Assembly (NCBI RefSeq): GCF_040024445.1
Contig: NZ_CP157276.1
Location: 2,852,001 to 2,916,000, forward strand
From: Prescottella soli
GTDB lineage: Bacteria > Actinomycetota > Actinomycetes > Mycobacteriales > Mycobacteriaceae
DNA: 64,000 nucleotides
Direction: 5' to 3'
Position 1 is the stretch's first letter. Each line of letters begins with the position of its first letter. Shown in pieces: positions 16,393 to 24,704 of this stretch. The notes beneath the pieces are model-generated. The model had not been told where the DNA came from and ran no database searches. It saw nothing but the letters and a program-made list of their open reading frames with translations. The translations under genes and the position numbers were made by a program.

Positions 16393-18599
16393 CCAACTCC
16401 CCCACCGGCGCGCAGGTGCGGGTGTTCGGCATCCGGCACCACGGCCCCGGTTCCACCCGGGCGCTGCTGCGCGCGCTCGACGCGTTCGAACCGGACACGG
16501 TGCTCATCGAGGGTCCGGCCGACGCCGACGCCCTCGTCCCGCTCGCCGCGGACGACCAGCTGCGGCCACCGGTGGCACTGCTCGGGTACGCCGCGAACGA
16601 TCCTGCGCGCGCGGCATTCTGGCCGCTGGCGGTGTTCTCGCCGGAGTGGCAGGCGCTGCGCTGGGCGGTGTTCCACGACGCCGACGTGCGGTTTTGCGAC
16701 CTGCCGGCGACGCTGGCGCTCGCCGCGAACCGTGACGCCGACGCGTCCGCCCGCCCGGATCCGCTGACCGCGCTGGCGGCGGCGGCCGGCTACGAGGACT
16801 TCGAACAGTGGTGGGACACCGTCGTCGAATCCCGGAACCCCGGTGACGAAGACGATCCGGTCACGGCCTTCGACGCGATCACCGAGGCGATGGCGGCGCT
16901 GCGCGAGGGCGTCGACCTCGACGACCACACCGCGCGGCGCGAGGCCCACATGCGGCAGGTGCTGCGCGCGACGATCAAGGCGGGGGCGCTGCGAATCGCG
17001 GTGGTGTGCGGGGCGATGCACGCACCCGCCCTGGCCGGACGCCTCGGACCGGCCGCGCCGGACGCCCGACTGCTGCGCGGACTCCCCAAGGTCAAGGCCT
17101 CGCTCACCTGGGTGCCGTGGACCCACTCCAGGCTGTCCGTCGCGTCCGGTTACGGCGCCGGCATCGTCTCCCCCGGCTGGTACGAGCACCTGTTCACCGC
17201 CCCCGACGACACCGTCGCGCGGTGGCTGACCCGGGTGGCGCGGGTGCTGCGGGCCGAGGACCTGCCGGTGTCGAGTGCACACGTCATCGAGGCGACCCGG
17301 CTCGCGGACACCCTTGCGGCGCTTCGGGATCGGCCACTGCCGGGTCTCGCGGAGGTCACCGAGGCCACCCGCGCGGTGCTGTGCGACGGCGACGAACTGC
17401 TGCTCGACCTGGTGACGCGGCGCCTGGTCGTCGGCGAGTCCCTCGGCGAGGTCCCCGACTCGACCCCGACCGTGCCGCTCGAGGCCGATCTGCAGGCGCG
17501 GTCGAAGTCGTTGCGGCTCAAGCGTTCCCCGTCCGAGAAGGAACAGAACCTGGATCTGCGCACCGATCTCGACCGGCAACGGTCGCAGCTGCTGCACCGG
17601 CTGCGGTTGCTCGACGTGGACTGGGCGGTGCCCACCCAGTCCACGGTGCGCTCGACCGGCACGTTCCGGGAGACGTGGAAGCTGCGCTGGCGGCCCGAAC
17701 TCGCGGTCGCGGTGGTGGAGGCGGCCCGCTGGGGCACCACCGTCGCCACCGCCGCCGAGGCCGTCGTGCGCGACCGGGCCGCCCGGCCCGACGTGACGCT
17801 GGCCGAGGTGACCGGCCTGCTCGAGCAGGCCCTGCTCGCCGACCTGCGCGACACCGTCGCTGACCTGCTCGGTGCGGTCGACACGGCCGCCGCGCTCGAC
17901 CACGACGTCGCACACCTGATGGCGGCGCTGCCGGCGCTGGTACGCACCCACCGGTACGGGGACGTGCGCGGCACCGACCTGTCCGCCCTCGACCGGGTCG
18001 TCGACGCCCTGCTGGTGCGCATCTGTGCAGGCCTGCCCGCCGCGGTCACCGGCCTCGACGCCGACGCCGCGGACGCGCTGCGCGGCGCGCTCGACGACGT
18101 CCACGCCGCGCTGACCCTGCGCGACGACCCGGCGTCGACCGACCGGTGGCTCGACACCCTGACGACGCTGGCCGGACGCGACGACGTCGACGGACTGCTC
18201 ACCGGCCGCACCGTGCGCCTGCTGCGCGACGTCGGCCGCCTCGACACCGCCGACACCACCGCCCGGGTCGGCCGCGCGCTGTCGGCCGGTGTCTCGGCCG
18301 CGGCGAAGGCCCGGTGGATCGACGGGTTCGCCGGCGGCAGCGGACTGCTGCTGGTCCACGACCGGGACCTGCTCGCGCTGATCGACACCTGGGTGTCCGG
18401 GCTGCACGCCGACGAGTTCCTCGACGCGCTGCCGGCGCTGCGCCGCACCTTCGGCGGGTTCGGCCCCGCGGAACGGCGCACGCTCGGCGAGATCCTGCGC
18501 GACGGGCAGCGGGCCACCGCCGCCGACGTCGCCCTCGACACCGACCGCGGCGGTCGCGCCCTCACGGCCACCGCCCTGATCCTGGGGATTTCGGCATGA
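16389..18599 (+). CDS. DUF5682 family protein, TraB/ChaN/EreA-like N-terminal domain
   Basis: 736 residues from GTG 16389 (overlap with MoxR stop). The N-terminal ~270 residues carry VFGIRHHGPGS (His17, His18), TVLIEGPAD (Glu41), ARREAHMRQ (Glu185) and VVCGAMHAPAL (His211). This spacing of GxxH, Glu and a second GxxH is the pattern of the TraB/TIKI/EreA/ChaN superfamily, which contains metal-dependent hydrolases and proteases. The rest (about 330-736) is long helical repeat sequence. It is the likely effector or enzymatic part of the operon. The assignment to that superfamily is my inference from the motifs. Confidence 0.82.
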   Translation: MTNSPTGAQVRVFGIRHHGPGSTRALLRALDAFEPDTVLIEGPADADALVPLAADDQLRPPVALLGYAANDPARAAFWPLAVFSPEWQALRWAVFHDADVRFCDLPATLALAANRDADASARPDPLTALAAAAGYEDFEQWWDTVVESRNPGDEDDPVTAFDAITEAMAALREGVDLDDHTARREAHMRQVLRATIKAGALRIAVVCGAMHAPALAGRLGPAAPDARLLRGLPKVKASLTWVPWTHSRLSVASGYGAGIVSPGWYEHLFTAPDDTVARWLTRVARVLRAEDLPVSSAHVIEATRLADTLAALRDRPLPGLAEVTEATRAVLCDGDELLLDLVTRRLVVGESLGEVPDSTPTVPLEADLQARSKSLRLKRSPSEKEQNLDLRTDLDRQRSQLLHRLRLLDVDWAVPTQSTVRSTGTFRETWKLRWRPELAVAVVEAARWGTTVATAAEAVVRDRAARPDVTLAEVTGLLEQALLADLRDTVADLLGAVDTAAALDHDVAHLMAALPALVRTHRYGDVRGTDLSALDRVVDALLVRICAGLPAAVTGLDADAADALRGALDDVHAALTLRDDPASTDRWLDTLTTLAGRDDVDGLLTGRTVRLLRDVGRLDTADTTARVGRALSAGVSAAAKARWIDGFAGGSGLLLVHDRDLLALIDTWVSGLHADEFLDALPALRRTFGGFGPAERRTLGEILRDGQRATAADVALDTDRGGRALTATALILGISA

Positions 18600-19783
18600 G
18601 CACACCGATCGACGACGAACGGATGCGCCGCTGGCGGCTGCTGCTCGGCGACGTCGCCGAGGAGTCCACCGGCGGCCTGGCGTCGGCGTCGGACTCCGCG
18701 ATGGACGCCGCCCTGTCCGCGCTGTACGACAACGCCGGCCCCGCCGACGGAAACTCGCGGCGCAGCGCCGGTCTCGGCGGGTCCGCGCCGCGCGTGGCGC
18801 GCTGGCTCGGCGACATCCGCACCTACTTCCCCACCTCGGTGGTGCAGGTGATGCAGCGCGACGCGATGGAACGGCTCGGGCTGACCCAGCTGCTCCTCGA
18901 ACCGGAGATGCTCGAAGCCGTCGAACCGGACGTCCACCTGGTGGGCACGCTGCTGAGCCTGAACCGGGTGATGCCGGAAACCACCAAGGCGACCGCGCGG
19001 ATCGTGGTGGAGCGGGTGGTCCGCGAGATCGAGGAACGCCTGGCCCGGGCCACCCGCACCGCGGTCACCGGGGCCCTGAACCGGGCCGCCCGCACCACCA
19101 ACCCCAAGCTGCGCGACCTCGACTTCCACCGCACGATCCGGGCGAACCTGCAGCACTACCTGCCGGAGTACCGGACGGTGGTGCCGGAGCGACTGATCGG
19201 CTACGGCCGCCGATCCCAGGCCGTGCAGCGCGACGTGGTCCTCGCGATCGACCAGTCCGGGTCGATGGCGTCGAGCGTGGTGTACGCGTCGGTGTTCGGC
19301 GCGGTGCTGGCGTCGATGCGGGCGCTGCGCACGTCGCTGGTGGTGTTCGACACGGCGGTCGTGGACCTGACCGAGAAGCTGTCCGATCCGGTGGACGTGC
19401 TGTTCGGCACCCAGTTGGGCGGCGGCACCGACATCAACCGCGCCATCGCCTACAGCCAGTCGCTGCTCACCCGCCCCACCGAATCGCTGTTCGTGCTGAT
19501 CTCCGACCTGTACGAGGGCGGGATCCGCGCCGAGATGCTGACCCGGGTGGCCGCGATGCGCGACGCCGGCGTCCAGGTGGTGGTGCTGCTGGCGCTGTCC
19601 GACGACGGTGCGCCCGCATACGACCGGGACAACGCGGCAGCGCTTGCCGCACTGGGTGTTCCGGCCTTCGCGTGCACCCCGGACCGGTTCCCGGACCTGC
19701 TGGCCGTGGCGCTCGAGCAGGGCGACGTCGCCGCGTGGGCGCGCCGGCACGATCTCGCCGCGGCGTCGGGTGGGCCGGTGTGA
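18596..19783 (+). CDS. VWA domain protein, partner of MoxR
   Basis: 395 residues from ATG 18596 (ATGA overlap). An N-terminal helical half (to about 205) is followed by a VWA domain with an intact MIDAS: Asp219-x-Ser221-x-Ser223 (IDQSGSM), a Thr/Asp loop in LGGGTDINRAI, and ISDLYEGG. VWA proteins of MoxR operons bind metal-dependent targets and deliver them to the ATPase. It is the last gene of the operon; the next gene (SDR, 19875) has its own SD 90 bp away. Confidence 0.9.
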   Translation: MSTPIDDERMRRWRLLLGDVAEESTGGLASASDSAMDAALSALYDNAGPADGNSRRSAGLGGSAPRVARWLGDIRTYFPTSVVQVMQRDAMERLGLTQLLLEPEMLEAVEPDVHLVGTLLSLNRVMPETTKATARIVVERVVREIEERLARATRTAVTGALNRAARTTNPKLRDLDFHRTIRANLQHYLPEYRTVVPERLIGYGRRSQAVQRDVVLAIDQSGSMASSVVYASVFGAVLASMRALRTSLVVFDTAVVDLTEKLSDPVDVLFGTQLGGGTDINRAIAYSQSLLTRPTESLFVLISDLYEGGIRAEMLTRVAAMRDAGVQVVVLLALSDDGAPAYDRDNAAALAALGVPAFACTPDRFPDLLAVALEQGDVAAWARRHDLAAASGGPV

Positions 19784-19874
19784 TCACCGGCCAGCGCCGC
19801 GGCCCGTCGCCGCGTTATGGTGCAGTTCACCACGGCCGACCGAAGTGGTCGACCCGGACCGAAGGGGAAAAGCA

Positions 19875-20642
19875 GTGGAAATCCAGGGAACCGCGGCACT
19901 GATCACCGGCGCAGCCTCCGGGCTCGGTGCCGCCACCGCGAAGCGCTTCGCCGACGCGGGTGCCACCGTGTTCGGCCTGGACCTGGCCCAGTCCATCGAG
20001 CGCGCCGGCGACAACGTGCCGGCCGGCGTCACGTTCATCCCCACCGACGTCACGAGCGAGGCCGACGTGCAGGCCGCTATCGACAAGATCGGCGAGTCGG
20101 GCGTTCCGCTGCGCACCGTCGTCAACTGCGCCGGTGTCGGCTGGGCGGGCCGCATCCTGTCGAAGAACGGCCCGCACGACCTGGAGCTGTTCCGCACGGT
20201 CATCACCGTCAACCTGCTCGGCACGTTCAATGTGATGCGCCTGGCCGCCAACGCGATGCAGCACCTGCCCACGGTCGACGACTCCGGCCAGCGCGGCATC
20301 GTCATCAACACCGCGTCGGTCGCAGCGTTCGAGGGGCAGATCGGCCAGATCGCGTACACCGCGTCCAAGGGCGGCGTGCACGCCATGACGATCACCGCGG
20401 CGCGCGACCTCGCGCAGGTCGGCATCCGCGTCAACACCATCGCCCCCGGCACCATCGACACCCCGATGCTCGCCGGCGTCACCGACGAGTACCGCAAGAA
20501 CCTCGAGGCCGGCATCCCGTTCCCGTCGCGCCTCGGCAAGCCCGACGAGTACGCCCAGCTGGCGCAGTTCCTCGTCGAGCACGACTACCTCAACGGCGAG
20601 ACCATCCGCATGGACGGTGCGCTGCGCATGGCGCCGCGGTAG
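19875..20642 (+). CDS. SDR-family 3-hydroxyacyl-CoA dehydrogenase, Rv1144/HSD17B10-like
   Basis: 255 residues from GTG 19875 with GAAGGGG upstream. Complete classical SDR: TGAASGLG cofactor loop, NCAG, catalytic Ser in INTASVAAFEGQ, and YTASKGG (Tyr-x-x-x-Lys). The sequence pattern (INTASVAAFEGQIGQIAYTA, IAPGTIDTPMLAG, ending NGETIRMDGALRMAPR) matches the type II 3-hydroxyacyl-CoA dehydrogenases such as human HSD17B10 and mycobacterial Rv1144. It probably oxidises 3-hydroxyacyl-CoA in fatty acid or sterol side-chain beta-oxidation. A strong terminator follows at once. Confidence 0.9.
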   Translation: MEIQGTAALITGAASGLGAATAKRFADAGATVFGLDLAQSIERAGDNVPAGVTFIPTDVTSEADVQAAIDKIGESGVPLRTVVNCAGVGWAGRILSKNGPHDLELFRTVITVNLLGTFNVMRLAANAMQHLPTVDDSGQRGIVINTASVAAFEGQIGQIAYTASKGGVHAMTITAARDLAQVGIRVNTIAPGTIDTPMLAGVTDEYRKNLEAGIPFPSRLGKPDEYAQLAQFLVEHDYLNGETIRMDGALRMAPR

Positions 20643-20658
20643 TCCCCGCTCTCGACGG

Positions 20659-20684
20659 CGCCCCGGCTCATCCGAGCCGGGGCG
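20659..20684 (+). terminator. Rho-independent-type terminator of the SDR gene
   Basis: A perfect 10-bp stem (CGCCCCGGCT / AGCCGGGGCG) with a 6-nt loop begins 16 nt after the stop codon and is followed by a T-containing TTCGTCGTCT tail. Confidence 0.75.
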
Positions 20685-20696
20685 TTCGTCGTCTGC

Positions 20697-20799
20697 GCGA
20701 CAAGAGCGCAAAACGCGCAACCCAGGCCCCAACCCCCGCGATAAGCGCGCAAAGCGCGGGGCCGGGGGCACGAAACTCGCGACAAGTGCGCAAAACGAG
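20697..20799. repeat. Three short direct repeats, period about 41 bp
   Basis: Three copies of an approximately 21-bp unit, GCGAYAAGNGCGCAAARCG, start at 20697, 20738 and 20779. Spacer sequences between them are unrelated but C- or G-rich. The unit contains a small GCG...CGC inversion. It lies in a noncoding stretch between two terminators. Confidence 0.7.
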
Positions 20800-20839
20800 C
20801 GAACGCGTCTGGGCATGAGGATCTTTCGAGAAAAGCAAC

Positions 20840-20864
20840 GCACCCCGACCGACGGCCGGGGTGC
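20840..20864 (-). terminator. Terminator of the 27-residue peptide gene
   Basis: Stem GCACCCCG / CGGGGTGC with a 9-nt loop; on the minus strand it is followed by GTTGCTTTTC, a good U-tract. It sits 18 nt after the stop codon of the small leftward gene at 20883-20966. Confidence 0.75.
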
Positions 20865-20882
20865 GCGCGCTGCTACGACGAC

Positions 20883-20966
20883 TCAGATGCCCAGGAGGCT
20901 GCCGAGGCCGCCCAGGAGACCGCCGACCAGGCTGGCCAGGGTCAGTCCGAGAGAACCGAGAAGCAT
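20883..20966 (-). CDS. 27-residue hydrophobic Leu/Gly/Ser peptide
   Basis: ATG at 20966 with a strong SD (GGAGGTG, 6 nt spacing), stop at 20883-20885. The product begins MLLGSLGLTLASLVGGLLGG and continues with GSLLGI: a single amphipathic or membrane helix, with no charged residues and no signal peptide. A promoter candidate (21010-21039) precedes it and a terminator follows (20840-20864), so this is a complete, probably well-expressed gene. Size and composition recall small pore-forming peptides of mycolate bacteria (PorA/PorH type) or phenol-soluble-modulin-like peptides, but I cannot assign a family. Confidence 0.7.
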   Translation of the reverse strand: MLLGSLGLTLASLVGGLLGGLGSLLGI

Positions 20967-21009
20967 GCGTGTTCACCTCCGCTCAGGAGTAGACATCATC
21001 GGAGCATCA

Positions 21010-21039
21010 ACCGTAACAATCAGTCGGTTTTTAGTACAA
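21010..21039 (-). promoter_or_regulatory. Sigma-A-type promoter candidate for the small peptide gene
   Basis: On the minus strand TTGTAC (21034-21039) and TACGGT (21010-21015) are separated by 18 bp in an unusually A/T-rich stretch for this genome. Transcription would start about 35-40 nt ahead of the ATG at 20966. Confidence 0.45.
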
Positions 21040-21065
21040 ATTGCGCGTAATGTCCGATATGAAAC

Positions 21066-22712
21066 TCAGAGGTCCGACTCGTGCGGAATCTCTTCGACCG
21101 CACGCTCGCTCATCCACTCGCGCAGCACCTTGGTGGCGATGACGTCGTCCTCGTTGTACTCGAGCAGCCGCTGACGCTGGGTGAGATCGGGTTCTCCGTC
21201 GTACCCGACGGCCTCGCGGTACCAGCTCATCGACGCCTCGCCGCTCGCCTCGGCGTCACGCCAGTGGAAGCCCGCGACGGGCGCGATCTTCTTGAGCCCC
21301 TTGCCGTTCGGGCACACGAAGTTCTCCCCGACGGCCTGGTAGATGTCCACCCACTGCGGGCTGTCGATGAACTCGCGGATCTCGGCGACGGTGGGGATGC
21401 CCTCCACACCGGCGAACCGGCGCGCCGAGTCCAGCAGCCACTTGTCCTCGGCCGACCGCGAATAGCAGTACGCGGCAAAGGTTTTCCCGACAGCGGCGGC
21501 ACCGGCTCGTTCGGCCATGAGCCACGTCCAGAACTCGGCGAACGAGCGCGCCTCGTCGACGGTGGGCACCGGGTCCCAGCTCACGAACGGCCGGTACACC
21601 GACGTGCCCGCGACGTTGAGCAGCGTGCCCCACAGGTAGGCGCCGTGCTCCTGATAGCTCTCCATGTCGACGTCCACCTCGACGTCGGCCCGGGTCACCG
21701 TGACGGTCTCGTTGCGTCGCACCAGCGGCGCCCCGGCCAGCCACGCCTTCGCGGTGACGACGGTGTCGTGGAACGAGTTGTGCGGCCACTCCTCCGGGGC
21801 GTCGCCCTCCCACGCCGCGAGCTGCTCGATGGTGCGCACGCCCCGCTCGCGCAGCACCTCGGCGCGGGATCCGGACGCCACCAGCGACACGTCGTGGGTC
21901 TCCTCGAGCTTCGCCCGGCAGCCCGACCACCACGGGCAGGAGCGGCACTCGCCGATCTGCGACGGCACCGTCGGCACCTCGCCGCGGGCGACGGCGATCC
22001 GGTCGGCGAAGCGCTGGTCGTAGTCGTCCAACACGGTGGACAGGTCGTGCACGAGGACGCAGTCGGCGCCGTAGCCGATGGCGCCGCCCAGCAGCGACGG
22101 GCTCGCCAGCCCGTGCCGCTCGAGCATCCGGTACACGTGCGCCAGCCGCATCTGGTCGCGCAGCTGCGCGCGGACCTTGCGGGTCTCGTCGACGGCCGGC
22201 GCCCACTCGAACAGTCCCGACGTGGTCGCCCCGCTGCCCGGGTCGGTGACCTTGTGGTTGACGACGATGACGGGGATGTAGCCGCCGCGGTCGGCGTCAC
22301 GCAGCAGGATCTCGACGCGTCCGCGCCGACCGGTGTCGCGCTCGGACGGCAGCACCGCACCCCAGATCTTGTCGGCCCCGCTCCTGCACGCCTCGAGGGT
22401 CGCCAGGGCGCGGCGACCGGCCGGTCCGTCGGGTTCGATCCGCACCCAGGCGTCGGGGTCGGCGTCGGCCAGCCGGATCCGCACCGCCTCGCGCTGCGCC
22501 GCCGCGGCCTCCTGCCGCTGCTTGACGCCGGTGTTCTCGGGCACCCCGACGAGCTGGTCGGGGTAAGTGGCGTCGAGATGGATCCGATGGCGGCACCGCG
22601 TCAGCGCGCCGGGCTCGAGCAGGATGGGGGCCGGGGCGACAGAAGCGTCACGTGTAGCCGGCGCCGCCTGCGCGGTGCCGGCGCCGTCCTGCGGGCCGAT
22701 CGGGGAACACAC
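21066..22712 (-). CDS. RecB-like putative nuclease, TM0106 family
   Basis: About 548 residues from GTG 22712. The open frame runs far upstream, antisense to other genes, but recognisable protein starts here; no clear SD. The N-terminal half has a RecB-type nuclease layout (EWAPAVDETRKVRAQLRDQM) and a cysteine cluster, IGECRSCPWWSGCRAKL, that could hold a metal or Fe-S centre. The C-terminal half contains an RNase-H-like / YprB-type exonuclease domain starting VDVDMESYQEHGAYLWGTLL and ending with LLEYNEDDVIATKVLREWM. This arrangement is the TM0106 family. It probably processes DNA or RNA in repair. The single gene is flanked by the small peptide gene and divergent DUF6474. Confidence 0.8.
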   Translation of the reverse strand: MCSPIGPQDGAGTAQAAPATRDASVAPAPILLEPGALTRCRHRIHLDATYPDQLVGVPENTGVKQRQEAAAAQREAVRIRLADADPDAWVRIEPDGPAGRRALATLEACRSGADKIWGAVLPSERDTGRRGRVEILLRDADRGGYIPVIVVNHKVTDPGSGATTSGLFEWAPAVDETRKVRAQLRDQMRLAHVYRMLERHGLASPSLLGGAIGYGADCVLVHDLSTVLDDYDQRFADRIAVARGEVPTVPSQIGECRSCPWWSGCRAKLEETHDVSLVASGSRAEVLRERGVRTIEQLAAWEGDAPEEWPHNSFHDTVVTAKAWLAGAPLVRRNETVTVTRADVEVDVDMESYQEHGAYLWGTLLNVAGTSVYRPFVSWDPVPTVDEARSFAEFWTWLMAERAGAAAVGKTFAAYCYSRSAEDKWLLDSARRFAGVEGIPTVAEIREFIDSPQWVDIYQAVGENFVCPNGKGLKKIAPVAGFHWRDAEASGEASMSWYREAVGYDGEPDLTQRQRLLEYNEDDVIATKVLREWMSERAVEEIPHESDL

Positions 22713-22832
22713 GATGTGGAAGATTATGTGCTCGCCTAGGGTAAAGCCGAAAGCGGCGATCAAAAACGAGCACAGATAGGCTGTGACGCAGTTCGCGCCC
22801 GCGCCGAAACACCAGATGGAGGGGCCTTTCCA

Positions 22833-23462
22833 GTGGGGTTGTTCAAGAAACGTAAGCGGCGTGCCACGCGCAAGGCCGAAGCGAAGGCGCTCAAGCACCG
22901 GGCCAAGCTCGAGGCCAAGCTCGGCGCCAAGAACGACCGCAAGAAGCACCGGTCCGACGCGAAGGCGCAGAAGAAGGTCGACAAGGCCCAGATCGCCACG
23001 TTCAAGGCCCAGGAGAAGGCCGCCGTCAAGGCCGCGGAGAAGGGCCTGAGCGTCGCCCAGCTGCGCCGCTACCTCGGCGTCGCACGCCTGCTCGCACCCG
23101 TCGTCGTCCCGATCGCGTACCGCGGCGCGACCGCGCTGCGCGGCCAGATCGACACCCAGCGCGCGCAGCGCATGGGCATCGCCGTCGACCAGCTCGGCGA
23201 GTACACCGGCCACGGCGCCAAGCTGACCGCCCGCATCGCCGGCGCCGAGAAGTCCGTCGACGAGATCGTCACCCGCCACCCCGGTGACGCCGAGACCCAG
23301 CAGTTCGCGTCCGCGATCCGCGCCCGCCTCGGCGACCTGGGCACCGCCGTCCGCTCGGCCGAGCAGATGCCCGCCGCCCGCCGCAAGCAGGCCCACCACG
23401 CCATCTCCGCGGAACTCGACGGCGTCGAGGCCGACATCCTGGCCCGCCTCGGCGTGCGCTGA
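22833..23462 (+). CDS. DUF6474 family protein
   Basis: 209 residues from GTG 22833 with GGAGGGG upstream. The first ~75 residues are extremely Lys/Arg/Ala-rich and likely coiled-coil (KAEAKALKHRAKLEAKLGAK). A short hydrophobic segment follows around LARLLAPVVVPIAYRGATAL, then a helical C-terminal part with RHPGDAETQQFASAIRARLG. This is the DUF6474 layout found in mycolate actinobacteria. Function unknown; a membrane-associated protein is plausible. Confidence 0.8.
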   Translation: MGLFKKRKRRATRKAEAKALKHRAKLEAKLGAKNDRKKHRSDAKAQKKVDKAQIATFKAQEKAAVKAAEKGLSVAQLRRYLGVARLLAPVVVPIAYRGATALRGQIDTQRAQRMGIAVDQLGEYTGHGAKLTARIAGAEKSVDEIVTRHPGDAETQQFASAIRARLGDLGTAVRSAEQMPAARRKQAHHAISAELDGVEADILARLGVR

Positions 23463-23478
23463 CCCCTTCTCGATCACC

Positions 23479-24006
23479 GTGTCCGTCCGTCGTCCCGCCC
23501 CCACCGCCGCCCTCCGCGGCGGCGCGGTGGGGGCGACGACGGCGACGCTGGCCGTCGCCGCGCACGGCATCGGCGGTGGCGGGCTCCCCGACTCCGCGGC
23601 GCTGACGCTGCTGCTCGCGGCCTGCGCCGGGGTCGGCGCGGCCGTCGGCGGCGTGCCCGTCCTCAGCCGCAGCCGGTGGGCGCTGCTCGTGGCGCTCGCC
23701 GCCGGGCAGAGCGTCGGCCACCTCGCGCTGACGCTCGCGCCCGACGCCCACGTCCACCACGGAGTGCCCGCGCTCGCGATGCTCGCCGCGCACGCGGCAG
23801 CCACCGTCGTCTGCGCGGCCCTGATCCTCACCGCGGAGCGGCTGTACGGGCCGATCACCGCTGTCCTGCGCGCCGCCCTGGAGCCACCCGTGCTCGGTGT
23901 CGAATCCGCGCGCCCCCTCCGACCGCGGCCGCCCAGCCGCCGTGCACCCCGTCTCGCTGTGCTCGCCGCCGGCCTGTCCCGGCGCGGACCGCCGGTGTTC
24001 GCCTGA
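23479..24006 (+). CDS. Integral membrane protein upstream of copper module
   Basis: 175 residues from GTG 23479. Four hydrophobic segments cover about residues 15-130, with a His-rich loop (LALTLAPDAHVHHGVPALA) between the third and fourth, then a basic Pro/Arg-rich cytoplasmic tail. Located 44 bp before the YcnI gene and in the same direction, so it is probably part of the copper operon; the histidine cluster would suit metal binding. No family name that I can justify. Confidence 0.65.
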   Translation: MSVRRPAPTAALRGGAVGATTATLAVAAHGIGGGGLPDSAALTLLLAACAGVGAAVGGVPVLSRSRWALLVALAAGQSVGHLALTLAPDAHVHHGVPALAMLAAHAAATVVCAALILTAERLYGPITAVLRAALEPPVLGVESARPLRPRPPSRRAPRLAVLAAGLSRRGPPVFA

Positions 24007-24050
24007 CCCGCGAACCCGGACACTCCGCACAGAAAAGACACCCGAAAGAA

Positions 24051-24704
24051 ATGAAGCGAATCCTCTCCCGCGCCCTCCTGACGGCGGGCGCCGCGGGTAG
24101 CGCGCTGCTGCTGGCCACCGGCGTGGCCTCCGCACACGTCTCGGTCGCCGCGCCCGGCGCCGAGCAGGGCGGCTACACCGTCCTCACGTTCCGTGTCCCC
24201 AGCGAGTCCGAGACCGCCGGCACCACGGCAGTGACGGTGCAGCTGCCGAACCTCAAGTCGGCCCGCACCGAGCCGATGCCCGGTTGGACGTCGACCGTCC
24301 AGAAGGATCCGGCGTCTGCGACCGCGACGTCGGTGACCTGGACCGCGAACCCCGGCGTGAGCGTCGGACCCGGCCAGTTCCAGCAGTTCGTCCTCTCCGC
24401 CGGGCCGCTGCCCGAACAGGACAAGGTGGAGTTCCCCGCCACCCAGACGTACAGCGACGGCAAGGTCGTGCAGTGGAACCAGCAGCCCCTGCCGGACGGC
24501 AGCGAGCCCGACAGCCCGGCCCCGTCGCTGACCCTCGCGGCCGGCACCGGTGACGGCGACGCGCACGGCAACATGCCCGCTGCCGCCGAGACCACGAACA
24601 CCACCGACACCACCGCGCGCTGGCTCGGCGGCATCGGCCTGGCGCTGGGCGCGCTGGGCGCCCTGCTGGGCGTCACCGCGATGATCCGGAGCCGTCGCGC
24701 ATGA
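24051..24704 (+). CDS. YcnI-family (DUF1775) copper-binding membrane-anchored protein
   Basis: 217 residues from ATG 24051. A Sec signal peptide is cleaved before His (GVASAHVSVAAPGAEQGGY), leaving an N-terminal histidine as in the copper brace of YcnI proteins. The DUF1775 core has YTVLTFRVPSESE, GWTSTV and GKVVQWNQ (the Trp expected near the metal). A Thr-rich linker and a C-terminal membrane helix (GGIGLALGALGALLGVTAMI) anchor it outside the cell. Its stop overlaps the CopC start (ATGA). Function: copper handling together with CopC/CopD. Confidence 0.88.
   Translation: MKRILSRALLTAGAAGSALLLATGVASAHVSVAAPGAEQGGYTVLTFRVPSESETAGTTAVTVQLPNLKSARTEPMPGWTSTVQKDPASATATSVTWTANPGVSVGPGQFQQFVLSAGPLPEQDKVEFPATQTYSDGKVVQWNQQPLPDGSEPDSPAPSLTLAAGTGDGDAHGNMPAAAETTNTTDTTARWLGGIGLALGALGALLGVTAMIRSRRA

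Noticed and set aside
22713-24566. Leftward open frame extending the RecB-like nuclease to more than 1100 codons
   Set aside because: The upstream part is antisense to the DUF6474, membrane-protein and YcnI genes, which have clear domains and start signals; the open frame is an effect of high G+C content.
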